A program made the translations under genes and the position numbers. This document shows, piece after piece, positions 50,715 through 52,016 of a stretch of 52,016 bases of DNA. The stretch covers positions 1 to 52,016 of the forward strand of contig CAYTLW010000045.1 of NCBI GenBank assembly GCA_964438735.1. The letters run 5' to 3'. Source of the DNA: CAYTLW01 sp964438735. Its GTDB lineage: Bacteria > Myxococcota_A > UBA9042. The notes under the pieces were generated by a model. That model did no database searches, was not told the origin of the DNA, and saw only the letters and a program-made list of their open reading frames with translations. How positions within the stretch are numbered: position 1 is the stretch's first letter; the number at the start of each line of letters is the position of its first letter.

Positions 50715-51917
50715 TCAAGTAGTGGCTGGCGTCTGCTCCAGCAGCCGAGCGGTATCGCTGGCGATGACCAGCTCTTCATCCGTCGGCACGACCATGCCCA
50801 GCGGCCCCTCGTCGGTGCTGATGACGCCGGCGCTCTGGCGTCCGTGTTGTTCGTTGCGCTCTGCGTCCAGGCGCACGCCGATGACCGACAGCAAACCGAC
50901 GACCTGGGCGCGAATGGCGGCGGCGTTCTCGCCGATCCCGCCGGTGAAGATGAGCGCATCCAGTCGGCCGAGGGCCACGCATAGACCGGCCACCTGGCGG
51001 GCCAGGCGGTAGCAGAAGACGTCGATGGCCGTACGCGCGCCCTCATGTCCCTCGTCGGCCGCCTGGCAGAGCGTGCGCATGTCGTTGGACAGCTCCGACA
51101 GGCCGAGCAATCCGCTCTCCTCGTTGAGCAGCCGGGTGACGCCGGCGACCGTGGTGTCCAGCCGTTCGGCCAGGAAGGCATGCAGCCCGGGGTCCACATC
51201 GCCCGAGCGGGTGCCCATGACCAGGCCCTCCAGGGGGGTCAGGCCCATGGTGGTATCCAGCGAACGGCCGCCCAGTACCGCCGCTGCGCTGCAGCCGTTG
51301 CCGAGGTGGGCGCTGATGAAGGCGCAGTCCTCCAGCTTTCTGTCCAGCAAACGCGCCGCTTCAGCGACCACGAAGCGATGGGAGGTGCCATGGAAGCCAT
51401 ATCGTCGCACCCCGTGCTCGCGATGCCACGCCCGCGGTACCGCATAGAGATAGGCCTGCTCGGGCATGCTCTGGTGGAATGCGGTGTCAAAGACAGCCAC
51501 CTGCGGCAGGGCGGGAAACTCTGCGATGGCGGCCTCGATGCCCATCAGGTTGGACGGGTTGTGCAGCGGGGCCAGGTGAGCGACGTCACGCACGGCGTCG
51601 ATGACCGCCGCGTCGATGCGGATCGATCCGCTGAAGTGTTCGCCTCCATGAACCACGCGGTGGCCCACGCCAGCGAGCGCGCGCTCCAACTCCGGTCGCT
51701 CATCCAGCAGCGTGGTGATGGCCTTCAAGGCGACGTCATGCCCCCCTCTTCCCAAGGGTCGCTCGCCGTCTCCACTGTCGCCATGCCAGCTGATCTTGCC
51801 GTCTTCCAGCGGTCCAAGCCGTTCGGCGAGGCCCTCCAAAGGCCTGCTGCCGTCGGCGGGATCGACCACCGCGAACTTCACCGACGATGAACCGCAGTTC
51901 AGAACCAGGATCTTCAT
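50715..51917 (-). CDS. ackA: Acetate kinase
   Basis: A 400-residue ASKHA-fold kinase converting acetyl phosphate and ADP to acetate and ATP. Signature segments are LNCGSSSVKFAV at the N-terminus, HRVVHGGEHF, the catalytic FDTAFHQSMPEQAYLYA region, YGFHGTSH and HLGNGCS. Length is typical. It is the first gene of the ackA-pta operon. GGAGGT lies about ten bases upstream of the ATG at 51917. The 99 bases beyond the start contain TAGTAT, a possible -10 box, without a good -35. Confidence 0.97.
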   Translation of the reverse strand: MKILVLNCGSSSVKFAVVDPADGSRPLEGLAERLGPLEDGKISWHGDSGDGERPLGRGGHDVALKAITTLLDERPELERALAGVGHRVVHGGEHFSGSIRIDAAVIDAVRDVAHLAPLHNPSNLMGIEAAIAEFPALPQVAVFDTAFHQSMPEQAYLYAVPRAWHREHGVRRYGFHGTSHRFVVAEAARLLDRKLEDCAFISAHLGNGCSAAAVLGGRSLDTTMGLTPLEGLVMGTRSGDVDPGLHAFLAERLDTTVAGVTRLLNEESGLLGLSELSNDMRTLCQAADEGHEGARTAIDVFCYRLARQVAGLCVALGRLDALIFTGGIGENAAAIRAQVVGLLSVIGVRLDAERNEQHGRQSAGVISTDEGPLGMVVPTDEELVIASDTARLLEQTPATT

Positions 51918-52016
51918 ATTGGCTCGACCTCCACCGACGCGTTCCCGCCTCGTACCGCCATACTAAACAGGTTCACGTTGGTTGTGGATCATTTTGCCCA
52001 CCTGGCGACATGAGCG

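Overview
The window is GC-rich and gene-dense. It carries several secreted or lipid-anchored proteins with Asp/Gly/Ser-rich linkers and long runs of 'CDDGN.CT' cysteine repeats, plus hybrid histidine kinases, multi-receiver regulators and multihaem cytochromes. This mix points to a member of the Myxococcota / former Deltaproteobacteria; that is an inference from style and gene content, because no rRNA or other phylogenetic marker was used. I saw no tRNA, rRNA, CRISPR array or intact transposase.

Layout. (1) 1-14454 is mostly housekeeping and signalling: a small unknown protein coupled to moaA, a rhomboid protease, a PAS/histidine kinase/receiver hybrid, a Pro-rich lipoprotein, trpS, a TVP38/VTT membrane protein coupled to a GH31 glycosidase, a zinc-ribbon/T2SS-F-like membrane protein, a multi-receiver diguanylate cyclase and a Tll0287-like haem lipoprotein. 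(2) 14765-24513 is one dense co-directional block: PspA, a membrane-anchored substrate-binding/OmpA fusion, ABC permease, ABC ATPase, a membrane coiled-coil protein, a AAA+ ATPase, a small helical protein, a radical SAM enzyme and an amidase. Most genes overlap by 4-8 bases or lie within 41 bases of each other. (3) 24801-28157 has an octahaem HAO-like cytochrome and an exported TPR-type protein, separated by a pair of REP-like repeats. (4) 28177-47714 is a surface-protein region: two giant cysteine-repeat lipoproteins with fibrinogen-like C-terminal domains, a beta-helix lipoprotein, a Cys-rich propeller lipoprotein and a Dickkopf-like Cys-rich lipoprotein. Interspersed are a ThiS/MoaD plus BNR-propeller pair, a Tat-exported aldo/keto reductase-like protein and small membrane or exported proteins. 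(5) 48040-51917 has a second REP-like pair, an internally deleted acyl-CoA dehydrogenase gene and the ackA-pta operon.

The most interesting unit is the PspA/ABC/AAA+ block. PspA is a bacterial ESCRT-III relative, and here it is genetically linked to a AAA+ ATPase, which is the Vps4-like logic. It is also linked to an ABC importer whose binding protein is tethered to the inner membrane and carries a peptidoglycan-binding OmpA domain. This suggests an envelope-spanning system combining solute sensing or uptake with membrane remodelling; that reading is an inference.

Other points worth attention are an aldo/keto reductase that has lost its catalytic Lys, receiver and Hpt-like domains lacking phospho-acceptors in the diguanylate cyclase, a paired REP-like element present twice with the same 64-bp period, and an 8-bp tandem repeat upstream of a surface lipoprotein.
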